The notes under the pieces are model-generated. The model saw nothing but the letters and a program-made list of their open reading frames with translations. It had not been told where the DNA came from and searched no databases. A stretch of 64,000 bases of DNA. Source: an uncultured Lachnospiraceae bacterium (lineage in GTDB: Bacteria; Bacillota; Clostridia; Lachnospirales; Lachnospiraceae). Shown here in pieces: positions 37,963 through 47,340 of this stretch (its first letter is position 1; each line of letters begins with the position of its first letter). Location: contig CANOMQ010000002.1 of assembly GCA_947567595.1 (NCBI GenBank), positions 62,001 through 126,000 on the forward strand, read 5' to 3'. Made by a program: the position numbers and the translations under genes.

Positions 37963-39319
37963 TTTCATTCTCCAATTCCATTTTTTTCTGTAGGTATTTT
38001 TGCTCAATCAGCGCAATATACGCTGGATTATCGCTATAATTCAGTGACAGCAGATCCATTCGTTTCTTAAGCTTTGGCAGCTCTTCCTGCCTTTTGGTAT
38101 CGCCAAGTGCGTCAAAATATTCCTTGGCAGCCTGATACATCTCCTCCTGTTTTTCGCTGTGTCTTGGATCGGAAACCTCCATTACATTTTCAGAAATATC
38201 TTCAATGCTTTTTCCACTATACAGAATCCCATCTTCATTCTCTGCCGACAGCTTAATCAGCTCCCCCTCCTGAAGGGACTGGATAATATAAGGTGAATGT
38301 GTTGCGCAAATAAACTGTACTTTTGGAAAGGTTTCCTTTAATATTCTGATAATGCGCCTTTGCCATGTAGGGTGCAGGCTCAAATCAATCTCATCAATCA
38401 AAACAACCCCCGGTGTCTGCTCTAAAGCGTTCTCTTTCAAATACGGGTTTAAAATACACATACGCACTGCAATATCTAAAATAATTTTTATCACGTTACG
38501 GTATCCATCACTTAATGCATCAAACTTGATTACAAGCTTATCTTTCCTCTGAATGGCAATGTCATTATAACGCGAAGAATAAATAATATCATCGTATGGT
38601 GCAATCTCATCTTTCAAGCCGTTTTTTACAGCTTCCATAAGCCGCTGATAAATTCTGTTAAAATCAGGGTTTTCTTCATTCGCTATATTCTTAATAATTT
38701 TAATATAATCAAACACGAACTGCATGCCATGCTTCTTCGCCAAGCAGTTCCGGTAACCGTCCGTTCTAATCGGAATTTCATTTAACTCTGCTTTTTTATC
38801 CTCATTCCATAATCTTGCCGAAGACAAATAAAGCACAATCGGTAAAATAATCTCCTTGTCAGAACCGTCCGCACATTCCATTTTATATTCCCAAATCTTA
38901 ACAAATCCCTGCATGGGATTATTTCCGTCAAATTTCGTCCTGCCCTCCTTTACGGCAACCATCCGTTTATAATGCAGGACTTTTTCGACTGTCTCACCCA
39001 AGCTGCCCCATTGTAAGTCGCCTCCCACAACACAAGGATATTGTGGCACTGACGCAAGCAGATAATCCATCATTCTTTCTTTTTGTGGTTTCAGCAAAGG
39101 ATCATTCTTTGAAATATTATAAACATATCTACTCGGAACGTATGTTCCGTACGCTGCCAAATAAGCCCCTAGCATAACTGCTGCCGCCTCAAGAATTGTG
39201 GTTTTTCCGGAGGAATTTTTTCCGATTACAACATTCATTTTTTTATTCAGATTAATATTCATATCTGCAAAGCTTCTATAGTTATGAAGCAATAAATTTT
39301 TTAAATAAAATGAGTTCAT
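37946..39319 (-). CDS. ptuA: PtuA-like AAA/ABC-type ATPase of a Septu defence system
   Basis: The 457-aa protein has an SMC/ABC-type ATPase: NYRSF start, Walker A GKNSSGKT (33-40), a long central insertion, a signature-like LSDGYRN, Walker B GVVLIDEIDLSLHPTWQ and the ATHSPYIIQSL H-motif. Together with the overlapping HNH gene this is the PtuA-PtuB layout of Septu. GGAGGAATACA precedes the ATG at 39319; the longer frame to 39340 is rejected. A promoter with a perfect extended -10 lies directly upstream. Confidence 0.87.
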   Translation of the reverse strand: MNSFYLKNLLLHNYRSFADMNINLNKKMNVVIGKNSSGKTTILEAAAVMLGAYLAAYGTYVPSRYVYNISKNDPLLKPQKERMMDYLLASVPQYPCVVGGDLQWGSLGETVEKVLHYKRMVAVKEGRTKFDGNNPMQGFVKIWEYKMECADGSDKEIILPIVLYLSSARLWNEDKKAELNEIPIRTDGYRNCLAKKHGMQFVFDYIKIIKNIANEENPDFNRIYQRLMEAVKNGLKDEIAPYDDIIYSSRYNDIAIQRKDKLVIKFDALSDGYRNVIKIILDIAVRMCILNPYLKENALEQTPGVVLIDEIDLSLHPTWQRRIIRILKETFPKVQFICATHSPYIIQSLQEGELIKLSAENEDGILYSGKSIEDISENVMEVSDPRHSEKQEEMYQAAKEYFDALGDTKRQEELPKLKKRMDLLSLNYSDNPAYIALIEQKYLQKKMELENENAPGR

Positions 39320-39354
39320 TGTATTCCTCCAAAATTTCATTTTTGCTAACGCTC

Positions 39355-39383
39355 ATTATAGCATAAAAGCCATACACAGGCAA
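39355..39383 (-). promoter_or_regulatory. Promoter of the Septu pair, inside the pgi terminator
   Basis: TTGCCT and TATAAT on the minus strand are spaced by 17 nt, with extended -10 TGCTATAAT. The -35 lies in the loop of the pgi terminator hairpin. Confidence 0.65.
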
Positions 39384-39402
39384 ACCCCATGTATGGCTTT
39401 TT
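39365..39402 (-). terminator. Terminator of pgi
   Basis: The stem AAAAGCCATAC / GTATGGCTTTT with a 15-base loop lies 22 nt after the pgi stop. Confidence 0.85.
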
Positions 39403-39423
39403 CCTTAAAACCAAACCATCAAA

Positions 39424-40770
39424 TTACAATCTCTTCAGCAGTGCCTCTCTCGCCTCTTCATAACCCGGCTTGCCAAGCAATGCGAACATGTTCTTCTTAT
39501 AGCTCTCAACGCCCGGCTGGTTAAACGGATTAACGCCAAGCAGATACCCGCTCAAGCCGCACGCGAACTCGAAGAAGTAGAACAGCTCGCCAAGGTAAAA
39601 TTCATTCACCTCCGGCATATGCACCATCAGGTTCGGAACCTGTCCGTCCGTATGTGCAAGCACCGTGCCGTTCATTGCGCTCTTGTTCACAAAATCGACC
39701 GTCTTACCTGCAAGGTAATTCAAGCCGTCAAGGTCAACCGGCTCCGTGCCGATTGTGATTTCCTCGCGCGCCTTTTCAATGTCAAGAACCGTCTCAAACA
39801 TAATCCTTGCGCCGTCCTGAATGAACTGTCCCATCGAATGCAAATCCGTCGTCAAATCAACGCTTGCCGGGAACAGACCTCTTTGGTCTTTGCCCTCAGA
39901 CTCGCCGAAAAGCTGTTTCCACCACTCGGAAACATAATGTGCGCTCGGCTCGTAATTGCAAAGGATTTCAACCGCCTTGCCCTTTCTCAAAAGGATATTT
40001 CTGATTGCCGCATACTGCATTGCGTCGTTCTCCTCAAACGGAAGCTCCAATGCGCGCTTTCTGCCGCTTGCCGCACCTTCCATCAATTTATCAATGTCCG
40101 CGCCGCTGACTGCAATCGGAAGCAGACCAACCGCCGTAAGCACGGAAAAACGTCCGCCGACATCATCGGGAACAACAAAGGTCTCGTAGCCTTCCTCTGT
40201 CGCAAGGTTCTTCAAAGACCCCTTCGCCTTGTCTGTTGTGGCGTAAATCCTCTTTGCAGCGCCCTCCTTGCCGTACTTCTTCTCCATCATTTCCTTAAAT
40301 ACGCGGAACGCAATCGCAGGCTCCGTCGTCGTGCCGGACTTGCTAATCATGTTAATCGAGAAGTCCCTGTCACCGATAACATCGCACAAATGCTTAATAT
40401 ACGTAGAGCTGATGGAATTTCCCACAAAATAAATCTCCGGCGTTTTGCGGATACTCTTGTCCACCATATTATAGAAGCCGTGGCGAAGGAACTCAACCGC
40501 CGCCCTTGCCCCAAGATAAGAGCCGCCGATACCGATTACAAGCAGAACCTCGCTGTCGCCCTGAATTTTCTTTGCCGCTTCCTTAATTCTTGCAAACTCC
40601 TCCTTGTCGTAATCAACAGGCAAGTCAATCCAGCCCAAAAAGTCATTGCCCGCGCCGCTTTTTCCAACAAGAACTTCCTTTGCGTCAAGGGTGAGCTTCT
40701 TCATGTTCTCAACCTCGTGATCGCTGATAAACTGTGCTGCCTTTGAATAGTCAAACGTTACCTTGCTCAT
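39424..40770 (-). CDS. pgi: Glucose-6-phosphate isomerase
   Basis: The 448-aa enzyme interconverts glucose 6-phosphate and fructose 6-phosphate in glycolysis. Family landmarks are [16 protein letters not shown], the sugar-phosphate loop [30 protein letters not shown] and the C-terminal [18 protein letters not shown]. The length is normal for bacterial Gram-positive-type Pgi. AAAGGAG precedes the ATG and the gene stands alone with its own promoter and terminator. Confidence 0.97.
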   Translation of the reverse strand: MSKVTFDYSKAAQFISDHEVENMKKLTLDAKEVLVGKSGAGNDFLGWIDLPVDYDKEEFARIKEAAKKIQGDSEVLLVIGIGGSYLGARAAVEFLRHGFYNMVDKSIRKTPEIYFVGNSISSTYIKHLCDVIGDRDFSINMISKSGTTTEPAIAFRVFKEMMEKKYGKEGAAKRIYATTDKAKGSLKNLATEEGYETFVVPDDVGGRFSVLTAVGLLPIAVSGADIDKLMEGAASGRKRALELPFEENDAMQYAAIRNILLRKGKAVEILCNYEPSAHYVSEWWKQLFGESEGKDQRGLFPASVDLTTDLHSMGQFIQDGARIMFETVLDIEKAREEITIGTEPVDLDGLNYLAGKTVDFVNKSAMNGTVLAHTDGQVPNLMVHMPEVNEFYLGELFYFFEFACGLSGYLLGVNPFNQPGVESYKKNMFALLGKPGYEEAREALLKRL

Positions 40771-40865
40771 TTGTCTTCTCCTTTACATTCACAAATTTTT
40801 GTAAAAATCTCCGCCGTTCTGCAACATTCAGACAGTTTACAGAATGGCTTTACTATATCGCTTTC

Positions 40866-40894
40866 ATTTTATCAAATTCTTCCATATAAATCAA
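40866..40894 (-). promoter_or_regulatory. Promoter of pgi
   Basis: TTGATT and TAAAAT on the minus strand are spaced by 17 nt, and the -10 is extended (TGATAAAAT). Confidence 0.65.
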
Positions 40895-40919
40895 TCAATT
40901 GTTCATTTTTTTGTGCAAC

Positions 40920-41630
40920 TTATACCTTATTTGCAATAATCCCCCGCAAAAGCTCCTCAAGCTCGCGCGTCTCTTCCGCCGAAAAAACAGGCTCCTTTGG
41001 TTTCACCAAAAGCTCGTCCTCCTTTGGCTCCTCCTTCTTCTCGACAACCGTCGCGTCCTTCTCCTGCGCAAGCTCCCAAAGCAGCTTTTCTTTCTCCATC
41101 AGACCGTGCTCCAGCCGTTGCGCAACCGTGTTTTCAAGATAATCCGTAATATTCGTTTTCAGCATTCTCCTGCGGTTTGGCATGTCCACAATCGACGTAA
41201 TGCTTAGATACAGGTAAATCCCCAAAAGGCTGATGATGTAAAACGGCAGCAAATCAATAAAGCCCCGTCCCTCAATAATGCCCTTGCACACGCCAAAGCC
41301 TGCCACAAACACGCCCGCGAGCATGAGCTGCCCCGAAAGATGCTTCATAAAGCTCATGCTCATTCCGCACACGCGGATACGGTTGATGAACTTGTCCACA
41401 AACACCGGAATATTCGGGACGCCGCCGTTTAACTTATAGCAGTTGACAAACCGCTCCTTGCATTGTGTTAAAAGCTTGTTCTCCATTCCCGACAGCGTGT
41501 CCGTCGCCTGTATCATTTTCTGATAAATCACGCCGATTGCCACCTGATACAAAATCCCGATTGCCATCAGAACCAGCGTCAACACAACAACAAACGAATG
41601 ATCAAAATATTTCATTACCTCATTAGCCAT
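40920..41630 (-). CDS. Membrane protein of unknown function
   Basis: The 236-aa protein has three likely membrane segments (VVVLTLVLMAIGILYQVAIG, LMLAGVFVAGFGVC, LLPFYIISLLGIYLYLSI) and a long charged C-terminal cytosolic tail with EKKEEPKEDELLVKPKEP. GGAGG lies 6 nt before the ATG at 41630. Proteins of this kind occur next to housekeeping genes in Lachnospiraceae, but no function is known to me. Confidence 0.75.
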   Translation of the reverse strand: MANEVMKYFDHSFVVVLTLVLMAIGILYQVAIGVIYQKMIQATDTLSGMENKLLTQCKERFVNCYKLNGGVPNIPVFVDKFINRIRVCGMSMSFMKHLSGQLMLAGVFVAGFGVCKGIIEGRGFIDLLPFYIISLLGIYLYLSITSIVDMPNRRRMLKTNITDYLENTVAQRLEHGLMEKEKLLWELAQEKDATVVEKKEEPKEDELLVKPKEPVFSAEETRELEELLRGIIANKV

Positions 41631-41642
41631 TTTTTCCTCCAT

Positions 41643-41904
41643 TCTTCCTGTTCCGCTTTAAAAAAAACTTCGCCTGCGCAGCAAGCCGCAGGAACAGGCA
41701 TGTCCATATTTGACTGCCGCACACGGTATTTTACTGTTTATAAGTATACGCAATTCAAAAGCCCGCCACAAGACGGTTTGGGGCAAAATCGTTCGTCAAA
41801 TTCATGCAAAATGCGCCGCCTTTTCCCCTTGTGCGACCGTATTTTTCCCGATATTGCAAAATGCCTTTTTCTTCGCACTTTCTGCTCTCATAGTCGAAAC
41901 CGTA
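41643..41904. other. Intergenic stretch between divergent genes
   Basis: No gene is supported. Inverted repeats CCTGTTCC (41647-41654) and GGAACAGG (41691-41698) enclose a smaller CCTGCG/CGCAGG hairpin. They may fold in the leader of one of the divergent transcripts. Confidence 0.35.
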
Positions 41905-41933
41905 TTGACTTCATATGCGTTCGCTGATAAAAT
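41905..41933 (+). promoter_or_regulatory. Promoter of the TSCPD gene and probably murG
   Basis: TTGACT and TAAAAT are spaced by 17 nt with an extended -10 (TGATAAAAT). Confidence 0.75.
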
Positions 41934-41987
41934 TCTTTATAGGAAATGGTTGGAAACAATAGAAAACAGGAAAGGTTGGAAAACAGT

Positions 41988-42239
41988 ATGCAATATAAAA
42001 CAAGCGGTACCTGCTCAAAATTAATTGACTTTGAAATCGACGGCGACACGATAAAATCCGTTGCCTTTACGGGCGGCTGCAACGGAAACCTAAGCGGCAT
42101 TTCAAGTCTTGTGCGCGGCATGAAGGTCGACGACGCAATTTCCAAGCTCAAGGGAATCAAATGCGGCATGAAGGAAACCTCGTGTCCCGACCAGTTCGCA
42201 CGGGCATTGGAGGCATACAAGGCAAAGGAAGCAGAATAA
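41988..42239 (+). CDS. TSCPD domain protein (TIGR03905 type)
   Basis: The 83-aa protein contains GTCSKLIDFEIDGD, FTGGCNGNLSGISSL and the name-giving motif KETSCPDQFARAL, which identify the small TSCPD family. The four cysteines (C9 region, GGC, KCG, TSC) suggest metal or cofactor binding; the domain also ends some ribonucleotide reductases. The start at 41988 is chosen over 41946 because the extra N-terminus is not conserved in the family pattern I know. It lies 65 nt upstream of murG. Confidence 0.88.
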   Translation: MQYKTSGTCSKLIDFEIDGDTIKSVAFTGGCNGNLSGISSLVRGMKVDDAISKLKGIKCGMKETSCPDQFARALEAYKAKEAE

Positions 42240-42304
42240 ATCTGAATGACATTCTAAAAATATACGAATATTATATCTAAGATAAAAAAGCGGAGGCTTT
42301 CAAT

Positions 42305-43372
42305 ATGAAACGTATTGTATTTACAGGCGGCGGAACTGCTGGTCATGTCACACCAAACATTGCTCTTATTCCCAAGCTCAAAAGCTTAGGCTATGATATA
42401 CACTATATCGGCTCTTATGAAGGTATTGAGAGAAGGCTGATTGAAGATTACAGGATACCCTACTATGGTATTTCTACAGGAAAGCTCAGACGGTATTTTG
42501 ATTTGAAAAATTTCAGTGACCCGTTCCGGGTTATCAAAGGCTTTATGGAGGCGAAGCAGGTCTTAAAAACGCTCAAGCCTGACATCGTTTTCAGCAAAGG
42601 CGGTTTTGTAAGCGTTCCGGTCGTGCGCGCCGCGTCCGCCCTCAAAATCCCTTGCATTATCCACGAATCGGATATGACGCCGGGACTTGCGAACAGTCTG
42701 TGCATTCCCGTTGCAAAAAAGGTCTGCTGCAATTTCCCCGAAACACTGCAAAAGCTTCCCGAGGAAAAGGCAGTGCTCACAGGCTCCCCCATTCGCGCGG
42801 AACTGACCAAGGGCGACAAGGAGAAGGGGCTTAGCATGTGCGGGTTCCACAGTGGAAAGCCTGTAATCATGGTTATCGGCGGAAGCCTTGGCGCTGCGGG
42901 TGTCAATACCCTTGTGCGCGAAGCGCTCCCGAAGCTGTTGGAGGATTTTCAGGTTGTGCATATCTGCGGCAAGGAAAAAATCGATAATCTTCTGTTAAGC
43001 ACGGAAGGCTACAAGCAGTTTGAATATGTGAAAGAGGATTTAAAGGATTTGTTTGCGATGGCGGACATTGTGATTTCAAGGGCAGGCGCGAATGCAATCT
43101 GCGAGCTTTTGGCGCTGCGCAAGCCAAGTCTCCTCATTCCGCTTCCCGCACGCGCAAGCCGCGGCGACCAAATCTTGAATGCAAAGAGCTTTGAGTCGCA
43201 GGGATTTGCAATGGTAGCCGACGAGGATTATCTCACGGCGGTGACGCTCACGGAGAAAGTGCATGAGCTTTACTTTACGCGCCAGTCTTATATTGAGGCA
43301 ATGCAGAACAGCAATCAGCGGGACGCAATTGATAAAATTGTGGGGTTGATTGAGGAGGTTGTTAATCAGTGA
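42305..43372 (+). CDS. murG: UDP-N-acetylglucosamine--lipid I GlcNAc transferase MurG
   Basis: The 355-aa enzyme adds GlcNAc to lipid I to form lipid II at the inner face of the membrane, a step in peptidoglycan synthesis. Landmarks are GGGTAGHVTPN (8-18), SKGGFVSVPVVRAA, IHESDMTPGLANSL, VIGGSLGAAGVN and the UDP-GlcNAc site SRAGANAICELLALRKPSLL. It stands outside a dcw cluster here, as a single gene behind a TSCPD gene. Confidence 0.95.
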   Translation: MKRIVFTGGGTAGHVTPNIALIPKLKSLGYDIHYIGSYEGIERRLIEDYRIPYYGISTGKLRRYFDLKNFSDPFRVIKGFMEAKQVLKTLKPDIVFSKGGFVSVPVVRAASALKIPCIIHESDMTPGLANSLCIPVAKKVCCNFPETLQKLPEEKAVLTGSPIRAELTKGDKEKGLSMCGFHSGKPVIMVIGGSLGAAGVNTLVREALPKLLEDFQVVHICGKEKIDNLLLSTEGYKQFEYVKEDLKDLFAMADIVISRAGANAICELLALRKPSLLIPLPARASRGDQILNAKSFESQGFAMVADEDYLTAVTLTEKVHELYFTRQSYIEAMQNSNQRDAIDKIVGLIEEVVNQ

Positions 43373-43380
43373 ACGGTTAC

Positions 43381-43418
43381 GCCCGGATAGCTTTTGGATA
43401 CTATCCGGGCGCTTTTTT
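43381..43418 (+). terminator. Terminator of murG
   Basis: A 10-bp stem GCCCGGATAG / CTATCCGGGC is followed by GCTTTTTT. Confidence 0.9.
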
Positions 43419-43433
43419 ACAGTTTTTCAGGTA

Positions 43434-45002
43434 TTATTTTTCTGATTGTTCTATGATACACTGATGTGATTTTGTCTCCCTGTCGTAATTGATACCGACC
43501 AGTAAAATCGCGCCCTTGTAGTTCTCAAGCGCCTGTGTATATTGTTTGTCCTTAATCTGCTGGATTGCGGCTGCGGCGGTTTTATTGTATTTTAGTTCAA
43601 CCACAATCGCGGGCTTATCCGTGTGTGGCAGCGGAAGGAACACGATATCCGCAAAGCCGCGTCCCGAGGGCAGTTCCCGGAATATTTTGTAGTCTGTTCT
43701 TGCACTGTAATAAGCAAGACCGACTGCACAACCGAGAGAGTTTTCGTCATTGTAGGTCAGAATGGAAGAAACCTCCATATGCGCTTTGTCGAGAGCATTC
43801 GCAACGCTTTCTTCATCGCGGGAAAGCGTATCATCAAGGAGCTTTTCCGACGCCTTTAAGACGCGCATGACTTCCGACCAGCCGCCGACACTCATCGCAT
43901 TTTCAAACTCGCCGATAATCTCCTTATTCGGGATAAACGCTTCCTGTTTTTTGGAGTCGTACCCAAGGTAGCCTAAATGGATAAGCAGTGTCAAAACGTC
44001 GTCCTTTACTTTGAAATTGCGCATGTCGTTTTGGAAGCTGTGCGTGTTTACCCTGACGCGCCCGCCGCCGAGCATCTGCACAATGTCTGTGCGCAAGCCA
44101 TCGAAATCCATGTCGATGTATCGCTTTAGTGCTTCGTAGGTTTCGGTGGAAGTCCAGTAATTAGAAAATCTGCGGCGGCGCATTGCCTCCACGACAGACC
44201 TTGGATTGTATATGTGCCGAAATTCGGTAAGGACATATCCATCATACCAGCTTCCTGTCTCTGCAAAATCCATGTTAAAACGTTCACAAAGTGCCTTTAC
44301 CTCTGTTTCTGTAAATCCGGTGTATTCTTCAAAATTAAACTGGTCTGTCATGGAATATTCGGTAAACATATTCAATGCAGAGTGAATGCCATATTTTTTT
44401 ATGGGAAGAATGCCCGTCATATAGGCAAATGCAACATATGGCTGGTCTTTCAAAAGATTGCGCAAAAAATCAAGGTATTGCTTTTGCAAATCCTCCGACT
44501 GCTGCCGCTCCCGCATTACACTATCCCATTCATCAATCAAAAAAACAAATATTCTCCCCGTCCCAGCATAAATCTGCTGCAACACATAAGCAAGATTACT
44601 TTCCTGTTCTGAAAACAGTGCGCCATATTCCTTACGAATTTCCGAAATCACAACCTGTTCCAAATATTCCGTTAGTTCTTTCTCTTTCGCCCCAATCAAA
44701 AACTGCTGCATATTCAAATAAATCACATCGAATTTATTTAAATACTCCAGAAAAGTCTCATCGCTTTCTATTTTATACCCTTTAAAAAGCTCCGCCGAAT
44801 CACACCCCCGGCTATAATAAGCCGCGAGCATTTCCAACGTCATGGACTTCCCAAACCGCCGCGGTCTGCTGACGCAGACATATTTGTCCCTTGTACAGAC
44901 AAGCTCATTCGTACACGCAATCAGCCCCGTTTTATCCACATAAATTTTGGAACGAAGCGCTTCCGTAAAGCTTCTGTTATCCGGGTTTAAATAAATCCCC
45001 AT
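43434..45002 (-). CDS. AAA-ATPase-like protein with C-terminal PD-(D/E)XK nuclease domain
   Basis: The 522-aa protein belongs to the PF09820/PF08011 type. An N-terminal YVDKTGLI motif leads to a Walker A-like SRPRRFGKSMTL (about 45-56) and Walker B FVFLIDEWDSVM. At the C-terminus the nuclease fold is seen as GRGFADIVFLPL (Asp), then PAIVVELKYNK (E-x-K). Such proteins are very common in gut Clostridia and Bacteroidia; their role is unknown, though defence or mobile-element functions are often proposed. The gene is single, convergent with murG. Confidence 0.9.
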   Translation of the reverse strand: MGIYLNPDNRSFTEALRSKIYVDKTGLIACTNELVCTRDKYVCVSRPRRFGKSMTLEMLAAYYSRGCDSAELFKGYKIESDETFLEYLNKFDVIYLNMQQFLIGAKEKELTEYLEQVVISEIRKEYGALFSEQESNLAYVLQQIYAGTGRIFVFLIDEWDSVMRERQQSEDLQKQYLDFLRNLLKDQPYVAFAYMTGILPIKKYGIHSALNMFTEYSMTDQFNFEEYTGFTETEVKALCERFNMDFAETGSWYDGYVLTEFRHIYNPRSVVEAMRRRRFSNYWTSTETYEALKRYIDMDFDGLRTDIVQMLGGGRVRVNTHSFQNDMRNFKVKDDVLTLLIHLGYLGYDSKKQEAFIPNKEIIGEFENAMSVGGWSEVMRVLKASEKLLDDTLSRDEESVANALDKAHMEVSSILTYNDENSLGCAVGLAYYSARTDYKIFRELPSGRGFADIVFLPLPHTDKPAIVVELKYNKTAAAAIQQIKDKQYTQALENYKGAILLVGINYDRETKSHQCIIEQSEK

Positions 45003-45032
45003 GCTTGCATGTCCCCTTTCCTCTGCCTTTTA

Positions 45033-46346
45033 TTACCCCTCCATTTTCCGGCAAAAATCACCGACGCTTTTCAAAAACTCGTAATCATCTTCTTCCCGCA
45101 GCAGCTCCTTTAAAGCGTCCGTCCATTGCGCGCAAGGGTAGTGAATGGAATGCTTTTCGTCATATTCCGAAAACGATGTTATACCCTCTTTCTCAACGGT
45201 TTCCACAAAACGCTTCCATGCTGCCGTTAAATAGGCAAGCTGCCTCATGCTTACCACGTTTTCCTGCTCCGCCCTCCAAATAGGAATGGCGCGATGGTTT
45301 AACGCGAGATAAATCAGCTTGTCCGTTTCAATGCTTTCCTTACTGTAAAAATCCTCTAAATAAATCCTTCCCTCTATGGCATTCTTTTTTGCCGGCGGAT
45401 ACCGCCTTAACCATTTTTCCTTTTCCTGTCTGCTTTCTATTGTAACCGTATCAATGACAGACTTCGGTTTGTTCAGGCAGCACTGCTTGTATTTCTTCCC
45501 GCTGCCGCATGGGCACGGATCATTTCTTCCGATTTTCATGTTGTACTCTTCACGTAAATCCTGCTGAATGAGCTGTTTCATAAAATCATTTCCCAGCTTG
45601 TCATCCTTCTGTTCATTCGGCTCCTTCTCAAACATTGCCCAGCCTTTCAGCCGTTCGGCTGTATTGATTGGACATCTGCAGCAGTTTTCTTCCTCTGTAT
45701 ACAAAAACATCGTATCAATGCAATCATCTAAATCTCCAATTGCATAAGGATCCACACGATCATCTTGGTAAAGCCGCCTTAGCTCCGGCAGCATTTCCAT
45801 AAAATGACACTCGCAGATTGACCTTGCCAAAGCTGCATAAATATAATCGCCTATCTCCTCCTCCTTATACACAATCCCGCGCATAAAGTCCTGCCACTCC
45901 TGCTTTCCAAGCTTCTTATCCAAATAGAGCTGATGCATTACCTCCAGCATTGCCGCCTTTGCAAAGTCATCTGTATTCTGATTATAAATACCCTGCTTGA
46001 GAAGCTCCAAATCCCCGTTATAGGTACAGTAAAGAATATCACAAAGACCTTCCGTAATCGCGTCCCCAATCAGAAAATCCAACGTATCACTCGGCAGACA
46101 CGCCAGCTCCATAATGCGTGGAAAGCTCTCCCTGTCCTGAAATTCCCCAAGCAGAAAGATTGCATAAAGAGGCAGGATATAATCTTCCTCAACCTTTTCC
46201 CCCTCTGCAATCGCACGGTCAACCGCACTGCGCAGATACGGGATTGCCTCCTCTTTGTTGGCGCAAATCGTTTCAAACTCCTTCTTGGGGAATTTTTTGC
46301 TCTGCCATGTTATGTTTTCGATTGCTTTTTGTACGGTGTCGTTCAT
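45033..46346 (-). CDS. SEC-C motif protein with helical repeats
   Basis: The 437-aa protein has an N-terminal part of helical HEAT-like repeats in the style of DUF1186, then a SEC-C zinc motif GRNDPCPCGSGKKYKQCC at about residues 270-287, then about 150 residues without a recognised domain. SEC-C motifs bind zinc and mediate protein contacts, as in SecA; this is not SecA. A promoter with an overlapping dyad lies upstream. Confidence 0.85.
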   Translation of the reverse strand: MNDTVQKAIENITWQSKKFPKKEFETICANKEEAIPYLRSAVDRAIAEGEKVEEDYILPLYAIFLLGEFQDRESFPRIMELACLPSDTLDFLIGDAITEGLCDILYCTYNGDLELLKQGIYNQNTDDFAKAAMLEVMHQLYLDKKLGKQEWQDFMRGIVYKEEEIGDYIYAALARSICECHFMEMLPELRRLYQDDRVDPYAIGDLDDCIDTMFLYTEEENCCRCPINTAERLKGWAMFEKEPNEQKDDKLGNDFMKQLIQQDLREEYNMKIGRNDPCPCGSGKKYKQCCLNKPKSVIDTVTIESRQEKEKWLRRYPPAKKNAIEGRIYLEDFYSKESIETDKLIYLALNHRAIPIWRAEQENVVSMRQLAYLTAAWKRFVETVEKEGITSFSEYDEKHSIHYPCAQWTDALKELLREEDDYEFLKSVGDFCRKMEG

Positions 46347-46393
46347 ATTGGTCTCCTTCTATTGTTTTTATTTTGGTTATCTTTTTGTTAAAA

Positions 46394-46438
46394 TGTTGTC
46401 ATTTTGTTAATGATAACATAAGTTTTGAAAACCTACAA
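46394..46438 (-). promoter_or_regulatory. Promoter and overlapping dyad of the SEC-C gene
   Basis: TTGTAG (46433-46438) and extended -10 TGTTATCAT are spaced by 17 nt. The inverted repeat TGTTGTCAT / ATGATAACA (46394-46418, one mismatch) covers the -10 and may be an operator. Confidence 0.45.
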
Positions 46439-46492
46439 TGTGCTTTGCGTAATTGCATAAATGAAAATGCAATTTCTTTTCCCCCCTAAACA

Positions 46493-46525
46493 AGAAGTGG
46501 AAAGCCTTTAAAAGACTTCCCACAT
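46493..46525 (-). terminator. Terminator of the secreted-protein cluster
   Basis: An imperfect stem GTGGAAAG / CTTCCCAC is followed on the minus strand by a T-rich tail. It lies 9 nt after the stop at 46534. Confidence 0.5.
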
Positions 46526-46533
46526 AAAATCTA

Positions 46534-46839
46534 CTAATTCTGTTCAGACTCATAGTCCGCTAACGGCATTGTAATGAATTGTCCGTCAGCACTTACTCCA
46601 ATAACAATTTCTTGTTCTGTGCCACTTCCAATAATATCTCCAACTTTTACGTTTTCTTGTTTTGTATTATTTCCTGCCATATCCAATATGGAAAAGTTAT
46701 CAGAGTGAACAATGATTTCCTTTCCGTTAATGCCTGTAAAAATTTTTTCCTTAGAGGCATTTGCGTATGTATGTATCCCCGTCCCAACTGCTAATATAAC
46801 AATAAGAAAAACCCCTAGACAGTAAAAAACTTTTTTCAT
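46534..46839 (-). CDS. Small secreted protein, paralogue of the 145-aa neighbour
   Basis: The 101-aa protein has a signal peptide or membrane anchor (MKKVFYCLGVFLIVILAVGTG), then a short outside domain with GSGTEQEIVIGVSADGQFI and TMPL. The same pattern, EEVVISILDDGRFVTTPL, occurs in the protein encoded 14 nt upstream, so the two are duplicated and diverged. It lacks that neighbour's Cys/His tail. GGAGCGGG precedes the ATG. No database family is recognised. Confidence 0.75.
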   Translation of the reverse strand: MKKVFYCLGVFLIVILAVGTGIHTYANASKEKIFTGINGKEIIVHSDNFSILDMAGNNTKQENVKVGDIIGSGTEQEIVIGVSADGQFITMPLADYESEQN

Positions 46840-46853
46840 AAACCCGCTCCAAA

Positions 46854-47291
46854 TTATTTTTCATATCCGCAAACAGTACATACTCTACTAAATATATTCT
46901 TATATTTATGCTTCACATCTGTCCATGTTTTATCATAAATTTTATATCCCGTTTTTCCACATTTAGCACACCTTGCGTCCTCATAGTCACGATATTTATA
47001 ACAATATGTACTATCTGACTTATTATAACTTGAAGTAACCCGATGCATGGTTCCCGTTCCTACTATAATAGTGTGGTCACATGCTGCATACGATTGAACC
47101 GTTAATGGTGTTGTGACAAAACGACCATCGTCTAAAATTGATATTACAACCTCCTCCCCTTCTTCTCCTTCAATGATATCATTGATATTAATATCTGATT
47201 CCGGCATATCTGCCGCAAATGCAGTTGTACCAAGTACGAGATATGCCGCACAAGATGCCGCAATAATTATTTTTCTTAATTTATTAAACAT
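46854..47291 (-). CDS. Small secreted protein with a Cys/His module like the BlaR1 sensor
   Basis: The 145-aa protein has a signal peptide (about 1-27, ending AFAAD), an acidic N-terminal part with EEVVISILDDGRFVTTPL, and a C-terminal Cys/His region: C71-x-H73, C97, C108-x-x-C111 and C138-x-x-C141. The run CYKYRDYEDARCAKCG is like CKMNYYDAKYCTKCG in the sensor end of the BlaR1-like protein of this locus. The spaced pairs suggest a bound zinc ion or disulfides. AAGGAGGAA precedes the ATG. It belongs to the cluster behind the BlaI-type operator at 49163. Confidence 0.8.
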   Translation of the reverse strand: MFNKLRKIIIAASCAAYLVLGTTAFAADMPESDININDIIEGEEGEEVVISILDDGRFVTTPLTVQSYAACDHTIIVGTGTMHRVTSSYNKSDSTYCYKYRDYEDARCAKCGKTGYKIYDKTWTDVKHKYKNIFSRVCTVCGYEK

Positions 47292-47340
47292 TATATGATT
47301 CCTCCTTAATATTACGCTTTTATATGACTAAATAAACTTA

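Noticed and set aside
37270..39319. Retron with ATPase and HNH effector
   Set aside because: No reverse transcriptase gene or msr/msd-like repeat lies next to the pair.
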